Source of the DNA: Siphonodentalium dalli
Taxonomy: Eukaryota; Mollusca; Scaphopoda; Gadilida; Siphonodentaliidae
Length of the DNA: 64,000 nt
Direction: 5' to 3'
NCBI GenBank assembly: GCA_032622095.1
Contig: CP136064.1
Coordinates: 263,107,863-263,171,862, forward strand
Both the position numbers and the translations under genes were made by a program. Shown piece after piece: positions 53,985 to 64,000 of this stretch (positions within the stretch are counted from its first letter, which is position 1; each line of letters begins with the position of its first letter). The notes below the pieces were generated by a model that saw only the letters and a program-made list of their open reading frames with translations, made no database searches and was not told the DNA's origin.

Positions 53985-54600
53985 AGCTGACCACCATATC
54001 TCTCAACAACATGAGGAATATTTGCTTTATTCTTTATTATAATATATAGGGGTATGACTGGGTATGATGCTATATTATGCAATTAAAAATCTAACTCAAC
54101 CTTATGATACAAATGAAGCATCTCACTTAGAGCCAAGACAATAAGCTATTTGGTTATTGGTGTTTTGTATGAAATTATTAATTATTCTAACAGTTGTTGG
54201 TACCAAAAGGACACAGATGTATATTTTCAACCTCTCAGATGTATTAAAATCCATTGTTTATATCGTCTCTTAATAATTGCTCAGATTATATATACAATGA
54301 AGCTGATGATATCAGAAACTCAAGATTTTTTGCCAGATAGATCCAGAGAAATTCTTTGTTGAAAAATTCTTGCCATTTTTTGGCTGGATTTGTGCAAAAC
54401 GTGCGTCTCCCCCTTAACTTACACTGACAAAAAGTACATAGTACCTCTTTCGCCTCCTTTTTCTAAGAAATGCGCGAGCTCTTGTCCGACAGACGTATCA
54501 ACTTGTGATCCAATCCAGTGTTCATGGCAAATCCACCGGCATCATCTCATGGAGATTTCCACAGCTGTCAATCATGATAATTATTAGCAGATATATTATA
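53985..54600 (+). repeat. Diverged repeat M, copy 2 (empty site)
   Basis: TTTATTCTTTATTATAATAT-AGGGGTATGA runs uninterrupted where copy 1 (47440-48400) carries the family-D MITE. Downstream order parallels copy 1 to about 54400. Confidence 0.5.
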
Positions 54601-55109
54601 CACTGTTATACCAATCAGCAACCGAGTCCGTCGTTTGCTGCTTTGACAATTCTGATTCCATCTTAGTTCATCATAATTTTCATCAGAACTAGCATTTTGA
54701 TAGGAGCAAGGCTAGTATCACCTGTCATGTGATAGTGTGTTGGACAAAATCTTCAATGTTCAAACTTACATGTATAAGAAGAGGTTTTGCAGGCGAAAAA
54801 GTGCGATATATTTGGTAACATACACCTGTTTACACATATTTTGGCTTCAAATTTGATGTTTGGAGATGAATGTGACGTCTGAGATATCCGTGCATACATT
54901 TATTCAGTGTTAAATCGGCTTTTTCATCCAATGTTTTGTTGTTAAATCATAATGTACCGAACTTGCGACTTATGCACTGATGTTGGGACCTGTGCAGTGA
55001 TGTTGGTAATTTATCCATGACTGTATCAGTGTCTTTCGTTGTCAGTGACATTTGTTAATTTGTATACAACTAAAGCCGAGAACATTACTGTTTTGTCATT
55101 GATCAGTAT
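54601..55109. other. Non-coding, no recognised feature
   Basis: Short duplicated words GCACTGATGTTGG(G/T)... at 54974 and 54996. No exon. Confidence 0.35.
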
Positions 55110-55435
55110 AAGAGTGTGTGTGTTTGCTGTGCCACTCGTGCTATCCTTCCGCGCTAGCACTCGTGCCGTATCAACAAACTCATTAACACACTCGTGTCGT
55201 TCTGTGTATGTATTATCTGTTCTGTCTGTCGTTTCTTTTATTATCCGACCCCCCCCCCCCCAATGGATAATAAACGTTCCAATGTATCTTTTCATAACTA
55301 GGTGGGATAATCCATGTAGTATAGAAAGGGTTAAGATCTACGATGTAGCCATGGATTATCGGATTAACTCCACCCACATATATACAATGTTTGAGGACAA
55401 TATAGTAATTTGAGATATAACACACTTTATCCATA
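55110..55435 (+). mobile_element. piggyBac-like MITE family A, right half, plus shared flank
   Basis: The GC-rich CCGCGCTAGCACTCGTGCC segment, GTATTATCTGT, a poly-C run, AATGGATAATAAACGTTCCA and AGTATAGAAAGGGTTAA (TTAA 55331-55334) follow the right half of 45465-46123. The next 100 bases (ATGGATTATCGGATTAACTC...) match 46124-46240. The left end is missing. Confidence 0.7.
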
Positions 55436-55486
55436 AACAAGATCAGTTAGATACACTCAGTCATATACAGATATGTGGGTCAGTAG

Positions 55487-55740
55487 TTAACATAGAGTGT
55501 GGAATCTACATGATTACAATGGAGTAGTCTATTATTAACATGGGGGTGTTCGGGAATAAAAGCAGACGACAAACAGACAAAATGATAGTAGGGTAGCAGA
55601 AGGATATATATATCCATCAGATGGAAATCTTCAGATAATAAGTTTAACAATCGGCTTATGGTCATTTGTTGAACTTATTATCTGAACATTTCCTAAGGGA
55701 TAACTACTCGTCAATGAGTATTTAGTAAAGAAAGGGTTAA
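55487..55740 (-). mobile_element. piggyBac-like MITE, family A, short complete copy
   Basis: TTAA at 55487-55490 and AGTAAAGAAAGGGTTAA at the right (TTAA 55737-55740). It contains GGGGGTGTTCGGGAATAAAA-GCAGACGAC, then the inverted pair AGATAATAAGTTTAACAA / TTGTTGAACTTATTATCTGA and GATAACTACTCGTCAATGAG. At 254 bp, without the GC-rich insert, it is probably close to the basic form. Confidence 0.75.
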
Positions 55741-55754
55741 AAATTCTAAGTGAT

Positions 55755-55925
55755 TTCGGAATGAGGAGAATTCGGAATAAAGAATTATCTTGAAACTTTC
55801 GGAGTAAAGAAACCTCATATTTTGATATGAAGAAATTTCAGAATAATGAACCTTCGGGACAAAGAAACCTTTTGGACTTAAGGTCCTTCGGAGTCCTTAC
55901 TCCGGGGGATCTTAAGTCCAAAAAG
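55755..55925. repeat. Degenerate minisatellite and adjoining hairpin
   Basis: Units around TTCGGA(G/A)TAAAGAAACCT recur every ~25-35 bases to about 55880. GGACTTAAG...GGAGTCCTTACTCC...CTTAAGTCC then forms a hairpin. Confidence 0.65.
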
Positions 55926-56130
55926 TCACGTTTTCTGTCGTCCATAGCAGTTCAAAGCGCGCGATATTTATATTCACACCGCAAGCGACTGAATCGCTGA
56001 CCACGATTAATTGTGAGTCTATTTTTCATTAGAACAGCTTACTGTTGTTTCGATCATGTGATCAATGCTCTCTGACTAAAATATTCCAATATATGGCTTG
56101 ATATTCAATATGGTGGAATGTATATATATC
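55926..56130. other. Non-coding spacer
   Basis: No feature recognised. Confidence 0.3.
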
Positions 56131-56600
56131 TTTATTGCCTCCATTATTGAAGATTTAACAAAAGACATAGGGTACATGAATGTAACATAAATACAATTAG
56201 CAATCATGAAGTAATGAAAAGACAGACAAGAGAACAAACTACCGAGGAAAATAATATCATTCTAATTGTATGTACATGAACGCGAGCTTACATATCACAT
56301 CAACAGACAACACGCACCCTCTCGACCACACTCGTTCGCATACACAATCACATAACGCAGACACACACACCCGTACATACATACGTTAGGATGTACTGTC
56401 ACAACAGCACTCCATCAAGCTCATTCACATAGGGCAAGAGCATAGCATTGCCGTTTTTCCCACATATCCACAAACACATATAAAAATCAACCCACAAACA
56501 TCAGACAATTTCATTTCACGCACTTGCTCACCACCAATCACGCGCTCGTTTCCTATTGTATGATATGCAGTTATGAGTTCAGTTATGTCCATATATTTAC
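56131..56600 (-). mobile_element. Possible LINE 3' UTR, minus strand
   Basis: On the minus strand the block is G/T-rich (TGTGTGTGTCTGCG, GAGAGGGTGCGTG) and ends ATAATGGAGGCAATAAAGAT-ATATATA, a typical retroposon 3' terminus with a polyadenylation-like AATAAAG. No ORF2 remnant is attached. Tentative. Confidence 0.4.
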
Positions 56601-56942
56601 ACACTAAGTGTTGTCATCACTAAATCCAGCATTCTGATTGGTCGGCGCCCACGTGGCTAGTTGCAGTTATTTCTCGGTGAATGCGCAACGCCTCATAACA
56701 CCAAGCTAATAACACCATCGATACGTCATTAGGTTCGGAAAGACGAACGCGTAATGCTTTGGGCGCATTTTGACTCGCGCAGGATTGACTTAATACATCA
56801 TCGGGTTTCAACATGAAGAGAAATTGTTTCTATTAACTTTTGCCAAGGGTGCTATTGGGTATTTTGGGCTGATCTTGTCACGATACACTTTTCGATTTAA
56901 ATATATTTACAAAAGCGGCTTTTTCGCTAAATGTATATAAAT
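56601..56942. other. Non-coding, no recognised feature
   Basis: Nothing supportable. Confidence 0.3.
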
Positions 56943-57105
56943 ATAAGGATTAACTGTCATGTGGACTATTTTTATGGAGATGTAACGGTGAGGTAAGTGG
57001 ACATAACTTGTATGTAAAACCCTTCGGGTTTTACACAAGTTATGTCCACTTACCTCACCGTTACATCTCCATAAAAACAGTCCACATGACAGTTAATCCT
57101 TATAT
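56943..57105. mobile_element. Near-perfect hairpin, ~80-bp arms, TA-rich flanks
   Basis: ATAAGGATTAACTGTCATGT-GGAC at left and its inverse at right. The stem runs through GGAGATGTAACGGTGAGGTA-AGTGGACATAACTTGT and closes at AAACCCTTCGGGTTT (about 57017-57031). Only a handful of mismatches; flanks TATATAAGG / CCTTATATA. Confidence 0.85.
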
Positions 57106-57189
57106 AATCCGAGTAGCTGCCCGTATTTGGTTTTGTAAATTTAGGCCAGTGCTTATTAGAAATGGACCACGTATCGGCTATTTGTTGCT

Positions 57190-57300
57190 ATACATATACA
57201 TACATACATGTATATATATATATTACATATATACATACATATACACACATATATACATACATATACACACATATATACATATAGATATACACACATGTGT
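57190..57300. repeat. Compound microsatellite (ATAC)n-(AT)n-(ACAC)n
   Basis: ACATATACATACATACATGT and ATATATAC/ACACAT runs. The Tyr/Ile/His-rich frames are artefacts. Confidence 0.9.
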
Positions 57301-57784
57301 TTGCTGTCCAAACATTACTCGACAACACACGAAGTAACGAAATATGAGATGTCGTGCATCGTGAAAGATTCTCAATTCGATTACGATAAAATTATACTCC
57401 TTTGTGTCCTATATGAGGGTACCACCCTACCCATTGGGATCAGGAATCCGGCTTTACAAAAGACACAGAATCCAGGATCCAGTTTAAGAATTTAACAATA
57501 AGGAAAAGATAAATTATTTTGGAGAAAAACAAAACCTTGTTTGGTGTTAAATTATACAGATATTTAACAAAGATATCTTTCTTCCCAAAATAATTCACGG
57601 AGTACGTTAGTAGTACTAATCGGCGAGATCGCCTGGTGGCAGAAATAACTAGCATATACCCAAACTAGTTACAGTGTGGCATATGGGAACGAATTACTTC
57701 ACTTCAGTGATCTTTATAGTGACTATATCAATTGATAACTACGCATTTACACGATTTGAAAAGCGCAAGATTGTGGCGAATATG
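57301..57784. other. Non-coding, no recognised feature
   Basis: Short frames only. Confidence 0.3.
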
Positions 57785-58569
57785 AAATAATTTAATTATA
57801 AGCTGCCAATCCACGGAATACTGTAAAACAATTGCCTGCCACACACACTTTGCCATTTCGGTTATTTAAGAAATAACTCTTGTTTAGATTAATGTTATGC
57901 AGTTATAACCGAAAAGTTTGAAGATAAATTCTATAACGCGCGAGTTATTTCTTATAATTTAATCTGTAATTTCACAAGAAAACCACCAAATGTAGAAGTT
58001 GGAAGTATAATGAGCGTATAATATTCAGACTATTTCCGACGAAAACGACACGTGAAGTTGAAAGAGACACCAGTCCTGTCACTCAAACTTGTGCTTATCG
58101 TTGATTACGTCACGTCGCATCGATAATTCAGCGTTTTTCATTGGATTGTTGCAACTGATCACGCATCGCGTGGCACATGACAGCTGCAGTGGCACGAGGG
58201 ATTGATATTCGACCGCGGTGGCACAAACCCTTGTTAGTTTTAATTTCCGTGTTTCATTTCTTTGCAAATGTTCCATCTTGTTGATTTATCTGGTTTCTTG
58301 TGCACTGAATATTATCATCTAGTATGGTTGTTGTCAATACAGTCATACCCGAAGGAATTATGATGCAGCACCGAATTTCATCGAACAGTTTTCATGTACA
58401 TTTTAGGCACGAGCTATTGGCGTGGTCACTCGGCGCTGCTGTCATTTCTGTGGCGGGAAAGTAATCAAAAAATGTTGGTTATCGAGAAATAATCTCAATG
58501 ACAAAGTGTGTGACAGCCATTTGTTTTACAGTATTCCGTGGATTGACAGCTTATGATTAAATTATTTAC
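57785..58569. mobile_element. Non-autonomous DNA element, family G
   Basis: Terminal inverted repeats of about 70 bases: AATTATAAGCTGCCAATCCA-CGGAATACTGTAAAACAA at left and the inverse at 58496-58569. A nested foldback (AAGAAATAACTC...GAGTTATTTCTT) lies at about 57870-57953. No transposase frame. A solo end occurs at 12645. Confidence 0.8.
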
Positions 58570-58859
58570 TGCCTTTTTATGATGGGTTTACTCATTACTA
58601 TATGGACTTCCTAAAAAAACACAGTTTTATCAGGTTTTGTGTGTTATGAGCCCGCCATAAAAATCAAAAGATTAACCCTCCGAAAGTTGGTTTGTGGCGA
58701 TAGTTCAATATATTCTCGTGAGAACTCTTTCTGCACTGGTATTACTTATATGTCTGTCAAACTGTCTGTTTATGTTTCCCGAATACCTCCATATGCCAAA
58801 TAGACCATTCCAGTGTATAATTAAAAAAATGATGGCAGTATCCAATTAGTAAGGAAGTG
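58570..58859. other. Non-coding spacer
   Basis: No feature recognised. Confidence 0.3.
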
Positions 58860-59080
58860 GAAGAGTGGAAGATGATCTACATGACGCCAACGGGATGATG
58901 CCAGGAGAAGACAGGAGCTGCTGGATAAAAGTTACCAGGACATCCGGACGACTTCCAGTTGGCCTTCTCCTTGGATTTGACTACACCATCACGTCAGCCA
59001 TCCCTATGGAGCAGCCCGGACTCCGGATACCATCTGGCATCCATGAATCAGGTGGTATAAAGTTGTTTTGTATCACTGGA
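58860..59080 (+). pseudogene. Retroelement ORF1/gag-like fossil, broken
   Basis: Shares ACGGGATGATGCCAGGAGA and GCTGCTGGATAAAAGTTACC with the minus-strand fossil at 39440-39860. One frame reads RQRDDARRRQELLDKSYQD, the same basic RRRD-type motif. The fragment is short and broken; retroelement class undetermined. Confidence 0.4.
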
Positions 59081-59700
59081 TAAAAATGGCGGATTTAGAA
59101 AACAATATCCAGACACAAGGGTTAATTTATATGGAGCGAATGGCACCAGTCCGCGATTGCACAGTAATTTATGGCTACGGATATATGGCCAAACGCGTTG
59201 GTGTCCCATCTTTGAATGCGTTGGCGCCCCATCTATGGTAAATTACTCTAGTTTCCTCTAACATTGTTACCAAGTTTCCAATTCGAAAGATCCATCGACA
59301 CAGTCGAAATCGACACAGTCGACAAATTCTTCAGTTGGACACTTTGGTAAGAATGTTAGAGAATGCTACCAAGTATATCGACATAAATTGGCGTATCATC
59401 GAATTGAAAATAAAATTAGTGACATTCTCGTCTTCATAACATTACTGTACCATGAGCCTTATGAAATAACTTATTTTTCTGGATATTTTTTTTCAAAATC
59501 ACAAACAGCTCAGGCCTTAAACATGTGAGTTGCAGGAGTAAGTGATCCTCATTCAGTGCTGTCGACACACTTATTGTATACTTGTAGGACCCCAACTTGT
59601 CCCTTTGTGGCTGTGGGTTGTTCGCCAGCGTAGCACTTCTGGGTCCGGAGTCGAAAACAGAGACAGAATCTTTAACACCACACAGTGTTCTCAACTTATA
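59081..59700. other. Non-coding, no recognised feature
   Basis: GTTGGTGTCCCATCTTTGAA and GTTGGCGCCCCATCTATGG form a short imperfect tandem near 59199-59238. The minus frame at 59434-59694 has no domain. Confidence 0.35.
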
Positions 59701-60300
59701 TTAAAGGGGTACTGTACGCCATTTTCAATAAATTCCCGGTGATAACAACGATCTATTATCGATACTATATAGAAATATAAGTAATTTGAGTCGAAGATGT
59801 ATTCTGTAAACGCTCAGGTTAATAGGCTATCTTAAAATTTAATAATTTAAAAGTTAATAATTTAATATAAATTGATTTTATGGCTCCAGCCATAAAATGG
59901 CGTCTCTTAAAATTCGAATTTCCGTGTACAAAACGTAATCAAATTATAATTGAGGGATACTGGATTAGGAAAACAATTGCACTCACGATCGTTTGAAACA
60001 TTATGCTTATACGGGGAGAAAACCCAAGCCACTCATTGACTAGTGACGGTACACTAACTTAAATGAGTATATGGGACTACTAAGCATATAATATAATGTT
60101 TATTTGATTCATATGGTTGAAAACTTTACAAAAATTACTCGACAACGACAATTTGTATTTTTGCATTCCGGTAAATTTGCCATCCGTAACAATACTTCGT
60201 ACTCAACAGACTTTCAAAAAATGGAAAAGTTGTTACCTTATTCTCCGACTCGGGGATTATAGAAACCAACAACAACATCTTGGGTACAGTACCCCTTTAA
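59701..60300. mobile_element. TTAA-flanked MITE, AGGGG ends
   Basis: TTAAAGGGGTACTGTACGCC at left and GGGTACAGTACCCCTTTAA at right, 600 bases in all. TTAA at both edges suggests a piggyBac-like target. If the duplication is only TA, a mariner relation is the alternative. No coding sequence. Confidence 0.65.
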
Positions 60301-61242
60301 AAGGTGAGTAGTATACATCAATGAGAATAGCACGGGATGATGGGAAAGGTCTTCATTACTGCAAGAAGAAAAACAATGTCAGCGAAATTTGTTCGTCGGA
60401 ATCTAAATTTTAGCTCAAGTTTTCAACATGCAATCAGCTAAATTACAACTTTAAACAATATTGGTACTATTTATATAAATTACGGCATCTTGTGCGATTG
60501 GTCGCTTCAGTATAGTCAGAAGTTATTGATTACGATATAGGTACATGTAGTTGAAAAAGAGTTATGTTACTTGAAATCTGTCATGACTGCATGTGTTGGT
60601 TGGTAATTAAAAGTGCACTAGAATTGATTATACGTATTAAATTACTATATATTGATTATATATAAATGTACCACTGGTTACCAATTAACGTCCACACACA
60701 TATCTCTTAACCAGGAATAAAATCACAACTGCGTTACACCCACCCCACCCCCAATAATTACAAACCTGAGCATACGAAATCCCCCTGACTCTGCACTATG
60801 TTATTCCTTCATTCCTCGCGCCCACACAAACCCCAACCTTTTCCAAAAACCAAACACATGTACTATTAACACCATCATATACTATAGTCGTAATATGACC
60901 GCACATGACACGCAGAGGAGCAAGCACACATGCTGCGATTCGATATTACAATAAATATATGGTGATAATTAGTAGTACCACAATTAATAACTTAAAGTCC
61001 ACTATTAGTATACCACTCGAAGATACATAGGCCTACGTGTTTGTACTATCATCACAATAAAATACCAAATTTCAAAGGGGCTAAAATAATATTGTTGTTA
61101 GGCCTATATATATCACTATAGCAGGTTATCCGGCTATTGGACAAACCTTGTCATTCTCCGTAACCGTGCCTAAGAGATCAAAGATCGAGGAGTCCAGAAT
61201 GGTTCCCGCGTTGCCCGGATGGAGAAGTATTCAAAACTTTGC
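60301..61242. other. Non-coding, no recognised feature
   Basis: AT-rich with no exon, repeat end or RNA gene recognised. Confidence 0.3.
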
Positions 61243-61311
61243 AACACTTTATGTGGGTTTCTATTGGTTAAAGCCATACAGGGACATGGATGCATGGAAA
61301 TTTCCACCTCG
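61243..61311 (+). repeat. 70-bp repeat N, copy 1
   Basis: GCAACACTTTATGTGGGTTT-CTATTGGTTAAAGCC and ACAGGGACATGG(A/C)TGCATGG-AAATTTCCACC are almost identical at 63210-63280. Confidence 0.9.
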
Positions 61312-63003
61312 TCGAAACCGTCTCGTATAAATAATGGACTCATTTCGTCCATTATAATACCCATGTGCGCTTCTGACGATCACCGCAGTCCACTTTTATT
61401 TTCTGGCATACCCAACTTTGTAATTGTGACATATTTCGGCCTGGTCGTAGTAATTCTTTCTCTGAAACATTTCAATGTGCGCTCTCAAAATGCCACATCT
61501 ACGCGAAACTTATTACTACGTTGTCTTCAACCGCATCACCGCGTTTACCCATTTTCCACAATGTTACACATGTCTGTTGCTCACAGAACCACAACTAACA
61601 ATATTGGATGAATGTTCAACGTTGGAATAACATCTTAAACGATGATCACCTGATATTTAGCACGATTACGTGGGTGGTAATGGTAATATATTTTCAAATA
61701 AAAATATACTGAAAACTAATAGTGTGCATTGCGCTGTAGCTTATTATAGTTGTAAAGTGGCCACTGAAGTAATTTTAACAAAATTGTCTACTAAGAAACC
61801 GGATTGGTAGCAGAATGAAAATTAGTCTTACATACAATGTACAATGTACTATGTACAGTCTCTTTGACCTGGTGAGATTCGGTGCTAATCCATTGAAGAT
61901 ATGAGTGTTTCTTTACAGTATAATAACCATTGCGACATACGTGTATCGTTTATTATCACCGGGAGTGTTGACAATTCCGGAAATATAACTAGTATTTATA
62001 CCTCTAGAGTATGCACTTAAATTTCGGCGTTGCATTCAATATTTAATCACCATGCCGAATGAAACTACCATGCACTGTGAGGCGAAACATTAGTTCGTGT
62101 GTTGCATGCACGAGCTATTTTTGTTTTGCCCAACAGTTGGATGTTGGATAAGCAGAACACCCAAACGTTAAAGATGTAAATCATTGGGGGGTTGACTTGC
62201 TGTGCAGTGACCGATGATCCTTCAGATTGATCTGTTTTAATGATGTGTGTACCTTTAAAGATATTTAACAACCGACTTGTATATTGCCAATACGTATTCA
62301 CTCTTATGTAGTTACCCAATATGTTGCTTTCTACGTGGTATGGTTTGGAGTTGCGGCCATATTGACAGCCATTTCATGGCCACGATTGTATAATTTTCTG
62401 TCCGTGTCACTCTACTCGCTCCCGCATTCTAATTTAACACAAACTGATATAACGGCATAATTCTGATGCCACTATATATCGTATAATGACTTATATCGAC
62501 AACTGATGTAGTATAGACAACCATGTTGGACGCCATCGTGGATAACAAAGTTTCCCCAACGCGGATTTTTGCGGATTTTGGATATGTTGTTCCTGATGCT
62601 TTTCCGCGTCGAATGACACCGAAAACAGCTTGTAAACAATTTGTTCTAGGTTCACCTCAAAATCGAGTCTCAACGACCAGACTAAATGTACACTATAAAA
62701 TGATATATGTTAAAGGATCAGATAAGAAATTATAATTTATAATCTGCACAGCTAAAGCAATATCATATAGGCTGGTGCTAAATGAAGAGCGTTGACTAAA
62801 TCATTTCCTGTATCATGCCTAGCAAATTTCATATCATGATGGACGGGGAAACATGTACCTGTACAAATTGGGCAACAGAACCATAATATACCCCCATATC
62901 TTTAATAAGTCTTACAGCTATGTTCCTTTTCCGTCGTGGTATGCATACATTTATTTTATACACATATCACGTGAAAAATTACATATATGGCGGCAGAATG
63001 ATG
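61312..63003. other. Non-coding, no recognised feature
   Basis: Frames of 60-130 residues (61219-61611, 62065-62319, 62523-62735) have no domain. A short triplication, ACAATGTACAATGTACTATGTA, lies near 61834. Confidence 0.3.
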
Positions 63004-63077
63004 AGCCATTTTACTATCCTGTATCCTGTGTAGATAACCGAGCCATTTTACTATCCTGTATCCTGTGTAGATAACCG
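63004..63077 (+). repeat. Direct tandem duplication, 2 x 37 bp
   Basis: AGCCATTTTACTATCCTGTA-TCCTGTGTAGATAACCG is present twice, perfectly. Confidence 0.95.
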
Positions 63078-63209
63078 AGGGGTCACTCTAGGTTACCAGT
63101 CGATCCTTCATACTAGTATTTCCCTGCCGGGGTCGGTGTGGTGATATCCACCCAGTTTGTAGTTACTAGGTCTTGACATCCCCTGTGCCTTGCTGGCATA
63201 AACCATAAA

Positions 63210-63280
63210 GCAACACTTTATGTGGGTTTCTATTGGTTAAAGCCATACAGGGACATGGCTGCATGGAAATTTCCACCTTG
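63210..63280 (+). repeat. 70-bp repeat N, copy 2
   Basis: Nearly identical to 61243-61311. Beyond it the two loci differ: here the sequence runs into a TTCCAACT/GGAAATTTCC-rich stretch and a doubled ACCCTTGACCCA(C/T)ATC (about 63351-63380). Confidence 0.9.
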
Positions 63281-64000
63281 GAAATTCCAACTACATACCC
63301 TTGACCTAGATCAAATGTCACACACTTTGGGAAATCTCATTTGCACACCACCCTTGACCCACATCACCCTTGACCCATATCACCCTTGCCTCGGAAGTTT
63401 CCAACTGATACTTCAAGATTTCCATCTTTTTGGCAATTTCCAAAGCAACATCCCCGGTTGGAAATTTCCAGCAAAATTTCTGTCTGAAGATTTTACCGAA
63501 ACGGCGAAAGTAGTAAAATATTCGATTTTTTGGTATATTCCATACTAAATTTATGTTGGAAAAACAAACTATCACAAGAATTTCAACCTATATGTGGTGC
63601 AGAAAGCCTCTATGGATGTCCCTTGTTATAGTAATTGAAGCGTGCCTGTTTATATATGAAGTTAAATCAGTGTACGAGACCAAATAAAAAGTGCCATCTT
63701 GTCTGGATTCTTGTCCACAAAGCCAAATGACGCAACAGACCATGTCATGAAGTGTTCGCTGGTTTTCGTTCAGCTAACCAACGAAATTGGTCAAAATGAA
63801 ACTAATTTATAGGCCTAAATCGCATAGGAATTCTTCGGAAACAGTGAAGTTGCAAATTTCATATTCATCCCGTTGGTTCACTTCGTATTCCGTGTTTTAA
63901 CAATTTCTTTGGGCGATCAATTGCTCCCAGAGGGGATAGACCCCTACCAATTCGAGAGCAATACGTGACCGGAAGTCATGCACCGTTAGTTGAGGCTTTG
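63281..64000. other. Non-coding to the window end
   Basis: TTCCAAC-type words cluster to about 63480, as at 49990-50260. After that no feature is recognised. Confidence 0.35.

Noticed and set aside
55039-55413. 124-residue plus-strand frame
   Set aside because: Lies over MITE sequence and a poly-C run; no domain.
57008-57495. Tyr/Ile/His-rich frames
   Set aside because: Derived from a hairpin arm and an ATAC/ACAC microsatellite.

Overview
This is animal genomic DNA: AT-rich, intron-bearing and packed with transposable-element debris. The best taxonomic clue is the first coding exon (88-680). It ends in a Leu-Ser-x-Tyr-Arg-Arg segment, an Ala-Pro-Asp stretch and one transmembrane helix, an arrangement I associate with molluscan and other lophotrochozoan membrane proteins. 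LINE tails of L1/Tx1-like and Jockey/CR1-like type and a tRNA-derived SINE fit a marine invertebrate, most likely a mollusc. I cannot name the species.

Only two protein-coding loci are well supported. At the left edge is the 3' end of a gene for a Thr-rich (28 consecutive Thr) surface protein. At 41106-42470 lies an uninterrupted 454-codon gene with an N-terminal PTB/PH-like domain, a short predicted helix and two TQT motifs that could bind dynein light chain LC8. A pair of minus-strand blocks at 24.4-25.2 kb may be exons of a third, unidentified gene. No functional tRNA, rRNA, CRISPR array or bacterial-type operon is visible.

The rest is a layered repeat landscape. (1) TTAA-flanked piggyBac-like MITEs with CCCTTTCTATACT ends lie at 786, 3376, 3764, 45465, 48778, 55110 and 55487. 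In one of them the end unit is amplified into 14 copies of 68 bp (48778-49729). (2) Two unrelated TA-flanked MITE families have termini that each form a long hairpin of their own (7743, 47503, 51565; 28706, 43549). (3) A PIF/Harbinger-like pair (16593, 46681) is present, one copy split by a hAT-like element with a perfect 8-bp target duplication. (4) Tc1/mariner-like foldbacks include a tandem array of hairpins (37283-37761). (5) A 1-kb element forms a head-to-tail dimer (31784-33885). (6) LINE fragments lie at 8920, 18290, 30780, 33960 and 34262, and three broken retroelement ORF1/gag-like fossils at about 5900, 39440 and 58860. (7) Minisatellites and microsatellites fill much of the remainder.

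The most interesting theme is conversion of MITE termini into tandem arrays at several loci, which looks like satellite birth caught in progress. Long gene-free stretches are listed with what they hold, or with a note that nothing was seen.
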